NCBI RefSeq assembly: GCF_038024035.1
Contig: NZ_CP150664.1
Coordinates: 2,654,535 to 2,718,534 of the forward strand
Direction of reading: 5' to 3'
Origin: Polaribacter pacificus
GTDB taxonomy: Bacteria; Bacteroidota; Bacteroidia; Flavobacteriales; Flavobacteriaceae
Length of the DNA: 64,000 nucleotides
Part shown: piece by piece, positions 18,007-25,681 of the stretch
How the letters are laid out: every line of letters starts with the position of its first letter
Position numbering within the stretch: the stretch's first letter is position 1
Position numbers and translations under genes: made by a program
The notes under the pieces: model-generated
Told to the model about the DNA's origin: nothing
Database searches by the model: none
What the model saw: only the letters and a program-made list of their open reading frames with translations

Positions 18007-18786
18007 ATGATAGTACCAACAATGGCAGACATGATGGCTCAGGGAAAACAACCAGAAGTATTGTTTTGGGTTGGAGCAGCTGGGAGTTTTGATGATAGAG
18101 CTAAAAAAATTACACGAGCTTTTGTAAAAATTTTACATCAAGCAAAAGTAGATTTTGCTGTACTTGGAACCGAAGAAAGTTCTACTGGTGATGCAGCCAA
18201 AAGAGCGGGAAATGAATTTTTATTTCAGATGCAAGCTGTTACCAATATAGAAGTTTTAAATGCTTATGAGGTTAAAACCATTGTTACCTGTGATCCCCAC
18301 TCGTTTAATACTTTAAAAAATGAGTACCCGAGTTTAGGAGGGAAGTATGAAGTTTTTCATCATACTCAATTCATTAAAAAATTAATTGCAGACGGAAGAT
18401 TAGATATTAATAATTCTGTTTTAAAAGATAAAAAAGTTACGTTCCACGATCCTTGTTATTTAGGAAGAGCCAATGATGAATACGAGTCGCCAAGAGTTTT
18501 GATTAAGCGTTTGGGGGTTAATTTAACAGAAATGAAACGCAATAAATCTACAGCATTGTGTTGTGGTGCGGGTGGAGCACAAATGTTTAAAGAACCAGAA
18601 AAAGGGAATAAGGACATTAATGTGTTAAGAACCGAAGATGCCTTAGCAACTAAGCCAGAAATTATTGCAACGGGTTGTCCATATTGTAATACCATGATGA
18701 CTGATGGTATTAAGTTTAAAGAAAAAGAAAACGAAGTTGTCGTTAAAGATATTGCAGAGCTAATTGCCGAAGCAAACAATTTATAA
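18007..18786 (+). CDS. CCG-domain (HdrB/GlpC-like) Fe-S protein with degenerate N-terminal half
   Basis: Protein of 259 residues related to the cysteine-rich CCG subunits of heterodisulfide reductase, GlpC and LutA. The C-terminal CCG motif is complete: Cys150, Cys185-Cys186 in LCCGAGG, and Cys224/Cys227 in GCPYC, with spacings normal for the family. The N-terminal half, where related proteins normally carry a second set of cysteines, has Ala24 in WVGAAGSFDD, Ser59 in EESSTGD and only one Cys (Cys95 in TCDPHSFN). The fold-defining residues around these sites are kept, so this looks like loss of one cluster rather than a different protein. It is probably co-transcribed with the 4Fe-4S protein upstream across a 124-base gap in which I see no gene. 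Confidence 0.87.
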   Translation: MIVPTMADMMAQGKQPEVLFWVGAAGSFDDRAKKITRAFVKILHQAKVDFAVLGTEESSTGDAAKRAGNEFLFQMQAVTNIEVLNAYEVKTIVTCDPHSFNTLKNEYPSLGGKYEVFHHTQFIKKLIADGRLDINNSVLKDKKVTFHDPCYLGRANDEYESPRVLIKRLGVNLTEMKRNKSTALCCGAGGAQMFKEPEKGNKDINVLRTEDALATKPEIIATGCPYCNTMMTDGIKFKEKENEVVVKDIAELIAEANNL

Positions 18787-18804
18787 ACCTTAAATAGTTA
18801 CGCT

Positions 18805-19200
18805 ATGAACACAAAATACACTTGCCTAGTATTATTTTTTAGTTTGATGCTTTTTTCATGTGGGAAAAAAGAACCAAAAAAAACGATTAAACCTCCTGTT
18901 CCTAAAACAGAGATTAAAAAAGAAGAACCAAAAGTAGAGGTTAAAAAAGATGTTTTGGTATACACTGTGCAAATTGCAGCTAGTTATAACAAGCAGAGTA
19001 AAAAACACGAAGCCATTCCAAATGTAATCAACTATAATGTAAACCCATGGTTTAAATATAGTTTAGGAACTTATAAAACCTATCAAGAAGCTAGAGCCAG
19101 TAGAAGAAGTTTACTTGATGTTTACCCAGGAGCCTTTGTGCAAGCTTTAAAGAATGGTGCTCCAATTCCAATTCAAGAAGCTTTAAAGTCAACTAATTAG
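18805..19200 (+). CDS. Small lipoprotein with SPOR-like domain
   Basis: Lipoprotein of 131 residues: hydrophobic signal ending LMLFSC with the lipid Cys near residue 19, then a charged Lys/Pro/Glu-rich linker (20-48). From VYTVQIAASYN to the end is a compact domain of about 80 residues resembling SPOR domains, which bind denuded peptidoglycan. Its last residues (ALKNGAPIPIQEALK) echo the end of the amidase at 13795 (AFKNGEKISVKEALK). It lies 18 bases after the CCG gene. Role likely in the cell wall or division; no specific function can be given. Confidence 0.75.
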   Translation: MNTKYTCLVLFFSLMLFSCGKKEPKKTIKPPVPKTEIKKEEPKVEVKKDVLVYTVQIAASYNKQSKKHEAIPNVINYNVNPWFKYSLGTYKTYQEARASRRSLLDVYPGAFVQALKNGAPIPIQEALKSTN

Positions 19201-19264
19201 ATATTAAAAACACTCTTTAAAAAGAGAAGCTAGCAAAGCCTAATCAGCATTAAAAATCAGTTTA

Positions 19265-20164
19265 TTGAGTTCTATTAAAAACTATATTCAGGCAGCAAGA
19301 CTTAGAACCTTGCCTTTGTCTATTTCTGGAATTGTGCTTGCAAGTTTTTTAGCCAAAGCAGAGCAGGCTTTTCAATGGGAGATTTGTGTCTTGGCTTTGT
19401 TAACCACCATAGGCTTTCAGGTATTGTCAAATTTTGCCAACGATTATGGCGACGGTATTAAAGGAACAGATGCTAATAGAATAGGTGAAAAACGGCTAGT
19501 TGCTTCTGGGGTCATCTCTCCAAAGCAGATGAAAGGGGCTATGAACATTACAATTGTACTAACCTTAATTGCTGCTCTTACCTTAATCTATGTTGCTTTT
19601 GGCAAAGAAGATTTTTTGCTTTCCTTATTGTTCTTTTGTTTAGGGGTTCTTTCTATTGTAGCGGCCATTAAATATACGGTAGGTAAATCTGCTTATGGCT
19701 ATAGTGGTTTTGGCGATGTTTTTGTCTTTGTTTTTTTTGGATTGTTAAGTGTTGTTGGCGCTTACTTTTTATATGTAAAACACATAAACTACGAGGTCTT
19801 CTTACCAGCAGTTTCGATTGGACTTTTAAGTACAGCGGTTTTAAATCTTAACAACATGAGAGATTGTAAAAATGATCAGTTGTCAGGCAAAAATACCTTG
19901 GTAGTTAAAATGGGTATACAAGCTTCTAAAAAATATCATTATACATTAATTTTTTTAGCTTTTGTTACTGCATTAATCTATGTATTGCTTCACTATCAGA
20001 CACCGATGCAATTTTTATTTTTAGTAGCCTTTGTGCCAATAATTAAACATGTTTATTTTGTTTATAAAAATAATACTCCAGCCCTATTTGACGGTGAATT
20101 AAAGAAAGTAGCTCTAAGTACTTTTCTTTTTGGCATCCTTTTTGGATTGTCTTTTGTAGTATAA
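19265..20164 (+). CDS. menA: 1,4-dihydroxy-2-naphthoate polyprenyltransferase MenA
   Basis: UbiA-family membrane enzyme (299 residues) that attaches the polyprenyl chain to 1,4-dihydroxy-2-naphthoate in menaquinone synthesis. The first Asp-rich motif is seen in NFANDYGDGIKGTD, the second as NMRDCKNDQLSGK, and the sequence has seven to nine hydrophobic helices. The start is a TTG at 19265 followed by SSIKNYIQAARLRTLPLS, the usual MenA N terminus. menC and menE lie downstream on the same strand with accessory genes between them, so a loose menaquinone operon is likely. Confidence 0.93.
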   Translation: MSSIKNYIQAARLRTLPLSISGIVLASFLAKAEQAFQWEICVLALLTTIGFQVLSNFANDYGDGIKGTDANRIGEKRLVASGVISPKQMKGAMNITIVLTLIAALTLIYVAFGKEDFLLSLLFFCLGVLSIVAAIKYTVGKSAYGYSGFGDVFVFVFFGLLSVVGAYFLYVKHINYEVFLPAVSIGLLSTAVLNLNNMRDCKNDQLSGKNTLVVKMGIQASKKYHYTLIFLAFVTALIYVLLHYQTPMQFLFLVAFVPIIKHVYFVYKNNTPALFDGELKKVALSTFLFGILFGLSFVV

Positions 20165-20181
20165 AATTTAAACCCGTTTTT

Positions 20182-21009
20182 ATGAAAAATTTCAAATTTT
20201 TATTTCTTTTGTTTCTTGTCGCTGCTGCATGTACAACTAATGAAGAACAAGCAAGGCTTGATGTTATAGAGTCTTATAATAATACGGCTACTTCAAGAAA
20301 ATCATTGGCAACTTTAGCTACTAATAAAATCAATGCAGAAAATGATGCAACATTCAATCAAGCTGATCAAAGAAAACTTATTAAAAACGGCAATGTCTCT
20401 TTTGAAGTGGATGATTTAAAAGCAACGCAAAAACGCATAGAGCAGTTGATCAAAGACGTAAAAGGCTATGTGTCTTCTGATAACACGTATTCTTCTTCTG
20501 ATCAAATAAGTAATACTATTTCTGTGCGAATCCCAACTGATTCTTTTGATAATTTTATGGAAAAACTCTCACAAGGAGTTAAGAAGTTTGATAATAGAAA
20601 TACAAATATCCGCGATGTAACAGAGCAATACCTTGATCTTGAAGCAAGATTAAAAACAAGAAAATTATTAGAGCAAAAGTATTTAGAGCTTTTAAAGAAA
20701 GCTAAAAATGTTTCTGAAGTTTTAAGTGTAGAGAGAGAGCTTGGAAAAGTAAGAGAAGAGATTGAATCAGCAGAGGGAAGAATAAAATATTTACAAAACC
20801 AGGTTTCTTATTCTAGTCTAACGATTAATTTTTACACAAAAATTGCCTCTTCAGAATCAGGTTTTTTAGGACAGGTTAAAGGTAGTTTTAAGAAAGGTCT
20901 AGAAAATATTAAAACGGTTTTTATGATGGGTATTAGTTTTTGGCCTTTCCTTCTTGTTTTTATAGGGGTTGTTTGGTATTTAAAAAAAAAGAAAACTAGT
21001 AAATCTTAA
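20182..21009 (+). CDS. DUF4349 family lipoprotein
   Basis: Protein of 275 residues with a lipoprotein signal (AAAC, lipid Cys near residue 17), a central region from about residue 65 (RKLIKNGNVSFEVDDL) typical of DUF4349, a charged coiled coil at about 150-205 (ERELGKVREEIESAEGRI) and a single transmembrane helix close to the C terminus (about 248-266) followed by a Lys-rich tail. Having both a lipid anchor and a C-terminal helix fits a protein held in the inner membrane with its bulk outside the cytoplasm. The function of the family is unknown. It begins 17 bases after menA. Confidence 0.85.
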   Translation: MKNFKFLFLLFLVAAACTTNEEQARLDVIESYNNTATSRKSLATLATNKINAENDATFNQADQRKLIKNGNVSFEVDDLKATQKRIEQLIKDVKGYVSSDNTYSSSDQISNTISVRIPTDSFDNFMEKLSQGVKKFDNRNTNIRDVTEQYLDLEARLKTRKLLEQKYLELLKKAKNVSEVLSVERELGKVREEIESAEGRIKYLQNQVSYSSLTINFYTKIASSESGFLGQVKGSFKKGLENIKTVFMMGISFWPFLLVFIGVVWYLKKKKTSKS

Positions 21010-21019
21010 ATAAAGAAAA

Positions 21020-21697
21020 ATGAAAATAACTTTTTATGGTCACTCAACCTTCGGTATAGAGATTTCAGGGAAACTCATTATTATAGATCCGTTTATTTCA
21101 GGGAATCCTTTGGCTTCTCATATTGATATTAATGCGCTTCAACCGGATTATATACTAATTAGCCATGCACATCAAGATCATGTTTTAGATGTTGAGTGGT
21201 TGGCAAAACAAAGCGACGCATTAATTATTTCAAACTTTGAGATTGTAAGTCATTACGAGTCTAAAGGATTTAAAGGAATGTCCTTAAATCACGGTGGTAC
21301 TGTTGGGTTTGATAGGTTTTCTGTTAAGTATGTAAAAGCAGTGCATAGTTCTTCTTTTGCAGATGGTACTTACGGTGGAGAGCCAGGAGGTTTTGTAATT
21401 TCATCCAAAGAAAAGTCTCTTTATTATGCTGGAGATACTGCTTTAACTTATGACATGAAACTCATTCCACTTTACGCTGCTTTAGACGCTGTTATTTTAC
21501 CTGTCGGTGATACTTTTACTATGGGGTATGAAGATGCTGCTATGGCTAGTGATTTTGTAGAATGCCCTAAGGTTATTGGTTGTCATTTTAATACGTTTCC
21601 GCCAATTCAAATAGATGCAGAAATCGCTAAAGACTATTTTAGTGCCTTAAACAAAGAGTTGGTTTTGCTAGAAATTGGAACCAGTCTAGAGATTTAA
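21020..21697 (+). CDS. Metal-dependent hydrolase, UPF0173/MBL fold
   Basis: Metallo-beta-lactamase-fold hydrolase of 225 residues. The N terminus ITFYGHSTFGIE and the metal site ISHAHQDHVLD (HxHxDH) are as expected for the UPF0173 family, and later ligands are seen in YYAGDTAL and GCHFNTFPPI. The family substrate is not established. It sits among menaquinone genes, a common arrangement in flavobacteria as I recall it, but a role in that pathway has not been shown. Ten bases separate it from the DUF4349 gene, and the next gene starts three bases after it. Confidence 0.88.
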   Translation: MKITFYGHSTFGIEISGKLIIIDPFISGNPLASHIDINALQPDYILISHAHQDHVLDVEWLAKQSDALIISNFEIVSHYESKGFKGMSLNHGGTVGFDRFSVKYVKAVHSSSFADGTYGGEPGGFVISSKEKSLYYAGDTALTYDMKLIPLYAALDAVILPVGDTFTMGYEDAAMASDFVECPKVIGCHFNTFPPIQIDAEIAKDYFSALNKELVLLEIGTSLEI

Positions 21698-21700
21698 GAA

Positions 21701-22216
21701 ATGAAATTTTTAAAAGGCTTCCTTCGTTTGTTGCTTTTGTTGCTTATTGTTTTTTTGTCTACGGGTTTGTTAGTGAAAGAAACGAGCTATCAGGTTAATA
21801 CAAGTATTGATAGGCCTTTACAAGAAGTGTTTACACACTTTTATGCGAAAAAGACACATAAAGAATGGCAGCCCAATTTGCAGTCAATAAAAGCTCTTGA
21901 TATAAAAGAAGGAGTTGTGGGGAGTCTTTATGAGTTAAATATGGTTAAAACCACTGATACCATTCGTTTTATAGAAAAAACCATAGCCTACATTCCTAAT
22001 AAAAAGCTTATTTTTACTCTTCATTCAGATCAATTGTTTAAGACGGATGATTATGAGTTTCAAGAGCTTGGTAGTACTACTGTTATTACTAAAAATGTTG
22101 TTTATAAAAGTGAGGATTATTTGATGCAATGCTTATTTCCGTATCTAAAAAATAAATTCATTACTTTAGATAAAAATTATTTGGATAACTTTAAATCCTA
22201 TATAGAAAAACAATAA
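21701..22216 (+). CDS. Membrane-anchored SRPBCC-like protein
   Basis: Protein of 171 residues with an N-terminal transmembrane or signal helix (residues 5-25, very Leu-rich) and a domain resembling START/SRPBCC ligand-binding proteins: YQVNTSIDRPLQEVFTHF, a KEWQP segment, then alternating strands and a C-terminal helix. Ligand and function are not recognisable. It is tightly packed between the UPF0173 hydrolase and a VOC gene. Confidence 0.7.
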   Translation: MKFLKGFLRLLLLLLIVFLSTGLLVKETSYQVNTSIDRPLQEVFTHFYAKKTHKEWQPNLQSIKALDIKEGVVGSLYELNMVKTTDTIRFIEKTIAYIPNKKLIFTLHSDQLFKTDDYEFQELGSTTVITKNVVYKSEDYLMQCLFPYLKNKFITLDKNYLDNFKSYIEKQ

Positions 22217-22218
22217 TT

Positions 22219-22605
22219 ATGGAAATCAATATGATTAGCTGGTTCGAGGTTCCTGTTACAGATATGGAAAGGGCTAAGAAATTTTACGAGACTGTTTTTA
22301 AAGTAGAGATCGCAATACGTGATTTTGGAGGTATACTAATGGGCTGGTTTCCCCCAGCAGAAGATATTACCTCACCCGGTATTAGTGGTTCACTCGTTTG
22401 TCATAAAGATTTTATTCCTTCTTCAAGCCACGGTCCATTGTTGTATTTTAACTCTCAGTCAGGTGATTTGTCTGATGAATTATCAAGAGTTGAGGAAGCA
22501 GGTGGGACCATTTTACAAAGAAAGACTTTGATTGATAAAGAAATTGGTTATATGGCACTTTTACTTGATACAGAAGGGAACAGAATCGCTTTGTACAATA
22601 CCTAA
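22219..22605 (+). CDS. VOC (glyoxalase/dioxygenase) superfamily protein
   Basis: Protein of 128 residues built from two beta-alpha-beta-beta-beta modules. The start MISWFEVPVTDMERAKKFYETVF and the end GYMALLLDTEGNRIALYNT are typical of VOC proteins. The C-terminal Glu of DTEGN and the metal-ligand positions are only partly matched, so enzymatic activity is uncertain. It begins two bases after the SRPBCC stop. Confidence 0.85.
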   Translation: MEINMISWFEVPVTDMERAKKFYETVFKVEIAIRDFGGILMGWFPPAEDITSPGISGSLVCHKDFIPSSSHGPLLYFNSQSGDLSDELSRVEEAGGTILQRKTLIDKEIGYMALLLDTEGNRIALYNT

Positions 22606-22632
22606 ACAGTATCATTTTTTAGAACTAAGACC

Positions 22633-23676
22633 TTGATTACAGCAAATTACCAAAAACACATTCTGCATTTTAAAACTCCTAGTGGAACTTCTCGAGGGGT
22701 TCTAAAAACCAAGGAAACCTGGTTTTTAAAACTAGAAGAAAATTATAAAATCGGCATTGGTGAATGTGCTGTTTTTAGAGGCTTAAGCATTGATGATACA
22801 CCAGAATACGAGCAAAAACTCAAATGGGTTTGCAAAAATATTTCTTTGGGTTTAAAAGAGTTACTTCTTAATCTTGAAGCTTATCCGAGCATCCAGTTTG
22901 GTGTTGAGCAAGCTTTTTTATCCTTAAAATCAGATAATAAATTTGAATTGTTTCCATCTAAGTTTACAGAAGGGAAGAGAAATATTCCAATTAATGGTTT
23001 GGTTTGGATGGGGACAAAGGAGTATATGAAGTCTCAAATTGAACAAAAATTAAAAGAAGGTTTTCAGTGTATCAAGCTAAAAATAGGAGCTATCAATTTT
23101 GAAGAAGAATTGGCTTTGTTAAATTTAATTAGAAAAGAATATTCAGCAAGTGTTATAGAGATACGCGTTGATGCAAACGGAGCTTTTAAACCAGATGAGG
23201 CTTTAGAAAAATTAAAGCGTTTGTCTGATTTTGAATTGCATTCTATAGAGCAGCCTATTAAACAAGGTCAGCTGTTAGAAATGGCAAAACTTTGCGAAAA
23301 AACTCCTTTGCCAATAGCACTTGATGAAGAGTTGATCGGGGCACATACCACTAAAAATAAAGCGCAAATTATAGAAACGATACATCCACAATATATCATC
23401 CTAAAGCCAAGCCTGGTTGGTGGGTTTTCTGGGAGTATTTCGTGGATAGATTTAGCTGAGAAACACCAAATTTCTTGGTGGATTACAAGTGCATTAGAAA
23501 GCAATGTGGGTTTAAATGCAATTGCTCAGTTTACCTACACTTTAGGTAATAAGTTACCTCAAGGATTAGGTACAGGAGGTTTATTTACAAATAATATAGC
23601 TGCTCCTTTAGAAGTTGTTAAAGGAGGCTTACATTACAACCCGTCAAAGTTATGGGATTTCAATTTTAATATTTAG
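22633..23676 (+). CDS. menC: o-Succinylbenzoate synthase MenC
   Basis: Enolase-superfamily enzyme (347 residues) that dehydrates SHCHC to o-succinylbenzoate in menaquinone synthesis. The catalytic Lys is in CIKLKIGAI. Metal ligands are in IRVDANGAF (Asp), SIEQPIK (Glu) and ALDEELIG (Asp). The second Lys is in ILKPSLVGG. The start is a TTG at 22633, close to the normal MenC N terminus. With menA and menE nearby, MenC is a better call than a dipeptide epimerase, which shares the fold. Confidence 0.92.
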   Translation: MITANYQKHILHFKTPSGTSRGVLKTKETWFLKLEENYKIGIGECAVFRGLSIDDTPEYEQKLKWVCKNISLGLKELLLNLEAYPSIQFGVEQAFLSLKSDNKFELFPSKFTEGKRNIPINGLVWMGTKEYMKSQIEQKLKEGFQCIKLKIGAINFEEELALLNLIRKEYSASVIEIRVDANGAFKPDEALEKLKRLSDFELHSIEQPIKQGQLLEMAKLCEKTPLPIALDEELIGAHTTKNKAQIIETIHPQYIILKPSLVGGFSGSISWIDLAEKHQISWWITSALESNVGLNAIAQFTYTLGNKLPQGLGTGGLFTNNIAAPLEVVKGGLHYNPSKLWDFNFNI

Positions 23677-23679
23677 GAT

Positions 23680-24624
23680 ATGAATTTTATTCAAAAAGGA
23701 TTTACAGGGAATACAAGTGCTTGGTTTTATGTTTTAACACTGGTACTTGTTTTTTTAGGGATACAGTTTGCTGGAATCCCATTGATATTGGCAGCATTTA
23801 TTACAGTTGATGGCGATTTAGAAAAATTTCAAGAAGGTGCTCTAACTAATTTTATGGAGATAGGGATGGATTCTAATCTTTACTTGTTTTTAATGATTTT
23901 TACCTTTATGGTAGCCATACTAGTTCTGTTTCTCTGTGTTAGGTATCTGCATAAAAGAAAATTTATAAGCATACTTACAGCTAGAAAACGCTTGGATTGG
24001 AAACGTGTATTTTTTGCATTTGCTCTTTGGGGAGGTGTATCGGTGGTAACTATAAGTATTGGAATCTTTTTGTCACCAGAAGATTATGTTTGGAATTTTA
24101 AATTAGTCCCATTTGCGTTTTTAGTTTTAATCTCCTTTGTGTTTTTGCCTTTTCAGACCAGTGCCGAAGAATTTATTTTTAGAGGCTATTTAATGCAAGG
24201 CCTTGGTGTTTTAGCAAAGAATAAATGGTTTCCATTGCTCGTTACATCGGCTGTTTTTGGTCTTTTACACGGGATGAATCCCGAAGTAGAAAAGCTAGGT
24301 TATATTACCATGGTCTTTTATATAGGAACTGGCTTGCTGTACGGGATTACTACTTTAATGGATGAGGGAACAGAGCTTGCACTTGGTTTGCATGCTTCTA
24401 ATAATATTGTTGCAGCATTCTTTGTTACTACAGATTGGACTGTGTTTAGAACAGAAGCTTTGTTTGTTGATACATCAGAGCCTCAAGTAACTTGGGATAT
24501 GTTTGCTTCTGTATTGGTGTTTTACCCATTGCTGTTATTGGTGTTTTCTAAGAAATACGGTTGGAAAAACTGGAAGGATAAACTTTTTGGAAAAGTTGTA
24601 AAACCGATCAGTATTGAAAACTAA
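23680..24624 (+). CDS. CPBP family intramembrane metalloprotease
   Basis: Integral membrane protein of 314 residues with about seven hydrophobic helices and the three CPBP (Abi/CAAX-protease) motifs: SAEEFIFRGYLMQGL (EExxxR), FGLLHGMN (FxxxH) and GLHASNNIVAA (HxxxN). Family members include CAAX prenyl proteases and bacteriocin-immunity proteins; the substrate here is unknown. It starts three bases after menC and overlaps menE by 11 bases, so it is embedded in the menaquinone cluster. Confidence 0.9.
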   Translation: MNFIQKGFTGNTSAWFYVLTLVLVFLGIQFAGIPLILAAFITVDGDLEKFQEGALTNFMEIGMDSNLYLFLMIFTFMVAILVLFLCVRYLHKRKFISILTARKRLDWKRVFFAFALWGGVSVVTISIGIFLSPEDYVWNFKLVPFAFLVLISFVFLPFQTSAEEFIFRGYLMQGLGVLAKNKWFPLLVTSAVFGLLHGMNPEVEKLGYITMVFYIGTGLLYGITTLMDEGTELALGLHASNNIVAAFFVTTDWTVFRTEALFVDTSEPQVTWDMFASVLVFYPLLLLVFSKKYGWKNWKDKLFGKVVKPISIEN

Positions 24625-25681
24625 TCAGATACATAGTGGTTTTGCCTTAAATGATCAATCTTTCGATTCTGTTACGGAGTTGTTGGTGTATTCAAAAACG
24701 CTTTCGGTTTCTCTGCATGCATTTTTGGTTGATTGGTTTTCTGATCAAACGTATATCCATGCAAAGACTTCTGGTTCTACAGGTGCTCCAAAGACCATTA
24801 AGTTAGCTAAAGAAGCGATGGTCAATTCAGCCAAAGCAACTGGTCAATTTTTAGGTTTGCATGCAGGTACTTCTGCATTGCTTTGCATGTCTACAGAATA
24901 TATTGGCGGCAGAATGATGTTGGTGAGAGCACTGGTTCTGGGTTGGAGGCTAGATGTTCAGGAGCCTGTTTTGAGCCCTTTGGAAAATAATCATAAGCAA
25001 TATGATTTTTCTGCAATGGTCCCTTTACAATTACAGTCTTCTCTTCTTCAAATAAATCAAATAAAGGTCTTGATCGTCGGTGGAGGTGTGGTTTCTGGAA
25101 CCTTAAATAAAGCAATTCAATCCGTTTCCACAACAGTTTATGCAAGTTATGGTATGACAGAGACTGTTAGTCATATTGCCTTAAAGCAATTAAACAAATA
25201 TGCTGAGGCTAATCCAGTTCCTTCGTTTACTGCTTTGCCTGATATTTATTTGTCAGTTGATGAGCGAAACTGCTTACTGATAGATGCTCCTTTGCTTTCT
25301 GATGATCAGATACGCACAAATGATGTGGTTGATTTGTTTTCAGAGACTGGTTTTGAATGGTTAGGTCGTTTTGATCATGTCATCAATTCAGGAGGAATCA
25401 AGCTGCATCCAGAAAAGCTAGAGAAAAAAATTGAAATACTTATTGAGCAACGTTTTTTTGTAGCAGGTGTGCCAGATGATAAATTAGGTGAAAGACTAAT
25501 CTTACTTATAGAAGGCAAAGAGAATATGACTCTTAAGGAGCAGTTGACCAAAATTCCTAATCTCACAAAGTACGAGATCCCAAAGGAGATTTATTGGCTA
25601 GAAAACTTTGTAGAAACTGAGACAAAAAAAATCCAACGTAAAAAAACATTGGATTTAATCTCTTATAAGTCCAGTAAATAA
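24614..25681 (+). CDS. menE: o-Succinylbenzoyl-CoA synthetase MenE (AMP-binding)
   Basis: Adenylate-forming ligase that activates o-succinylbenzoate with ATP and CoA. Core motifs are TSGSTGAPKTIKLAK (P-loop-like A3), YGMTETVSH (A5), GWLGRFDH-type A7, INSGGIKLHPEKLE (A8) and the C-terminal ETKKIQRKK with the catalytic Lys (A10). At 355 residues it is clearly shorter than the 450-480 of enterobacterial MenE because the N-terminal subdomain is reduced; I believe this is usual in flavobacteria. The start is a TTG at 24614 inside the end of the CPBP gene. The 3' end overlaps the convergent regulator gene by 19 bases. Confidence 0.9.
   Translation: MKTNQIHSGFALNDQSFDSVTELLVYSKTLSVSLHAFLVDWFSDQTYIHAKTSGSTGAPKTIKLAKEAMVNSAKATGQFLGLHAGTSALLCMSTEYIGGRMMLVRALVLGWRLDVQEPVLSPLENNHKQYDFSAMVPLQLQSSLLQINQIKVLIVGGGVVSGTLNKAIQSVSTTVYASYGMTETVSHIALKQLNKYAEANPVPSFTALPDIYLSVDERNCLLIDAPLLSDDQIRTNDVVDLFSETGFEWLGRFDHVINSGGIKLHPEKLEKKIEILIEQRFFVAGVPDDKLGERLILLIEGKENMTLKEQLTKIPNLTKYEIPKEIYWLENFVETETKKIQRKKTLDLISYKSSK

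Noticed and set aside
18200..18320. A frameshift or sequencing error as the reason for missing cysteines in the CCG protein
   Set aside because: The reading frame is continuous and the residues around each changed position agree with the family, so substitutions explain it better.
19201..19264. Terminator CTCTTTAAAAAGAG before menA
   Set aside because: The stem is short, A/T-rich and not followed by a T run.
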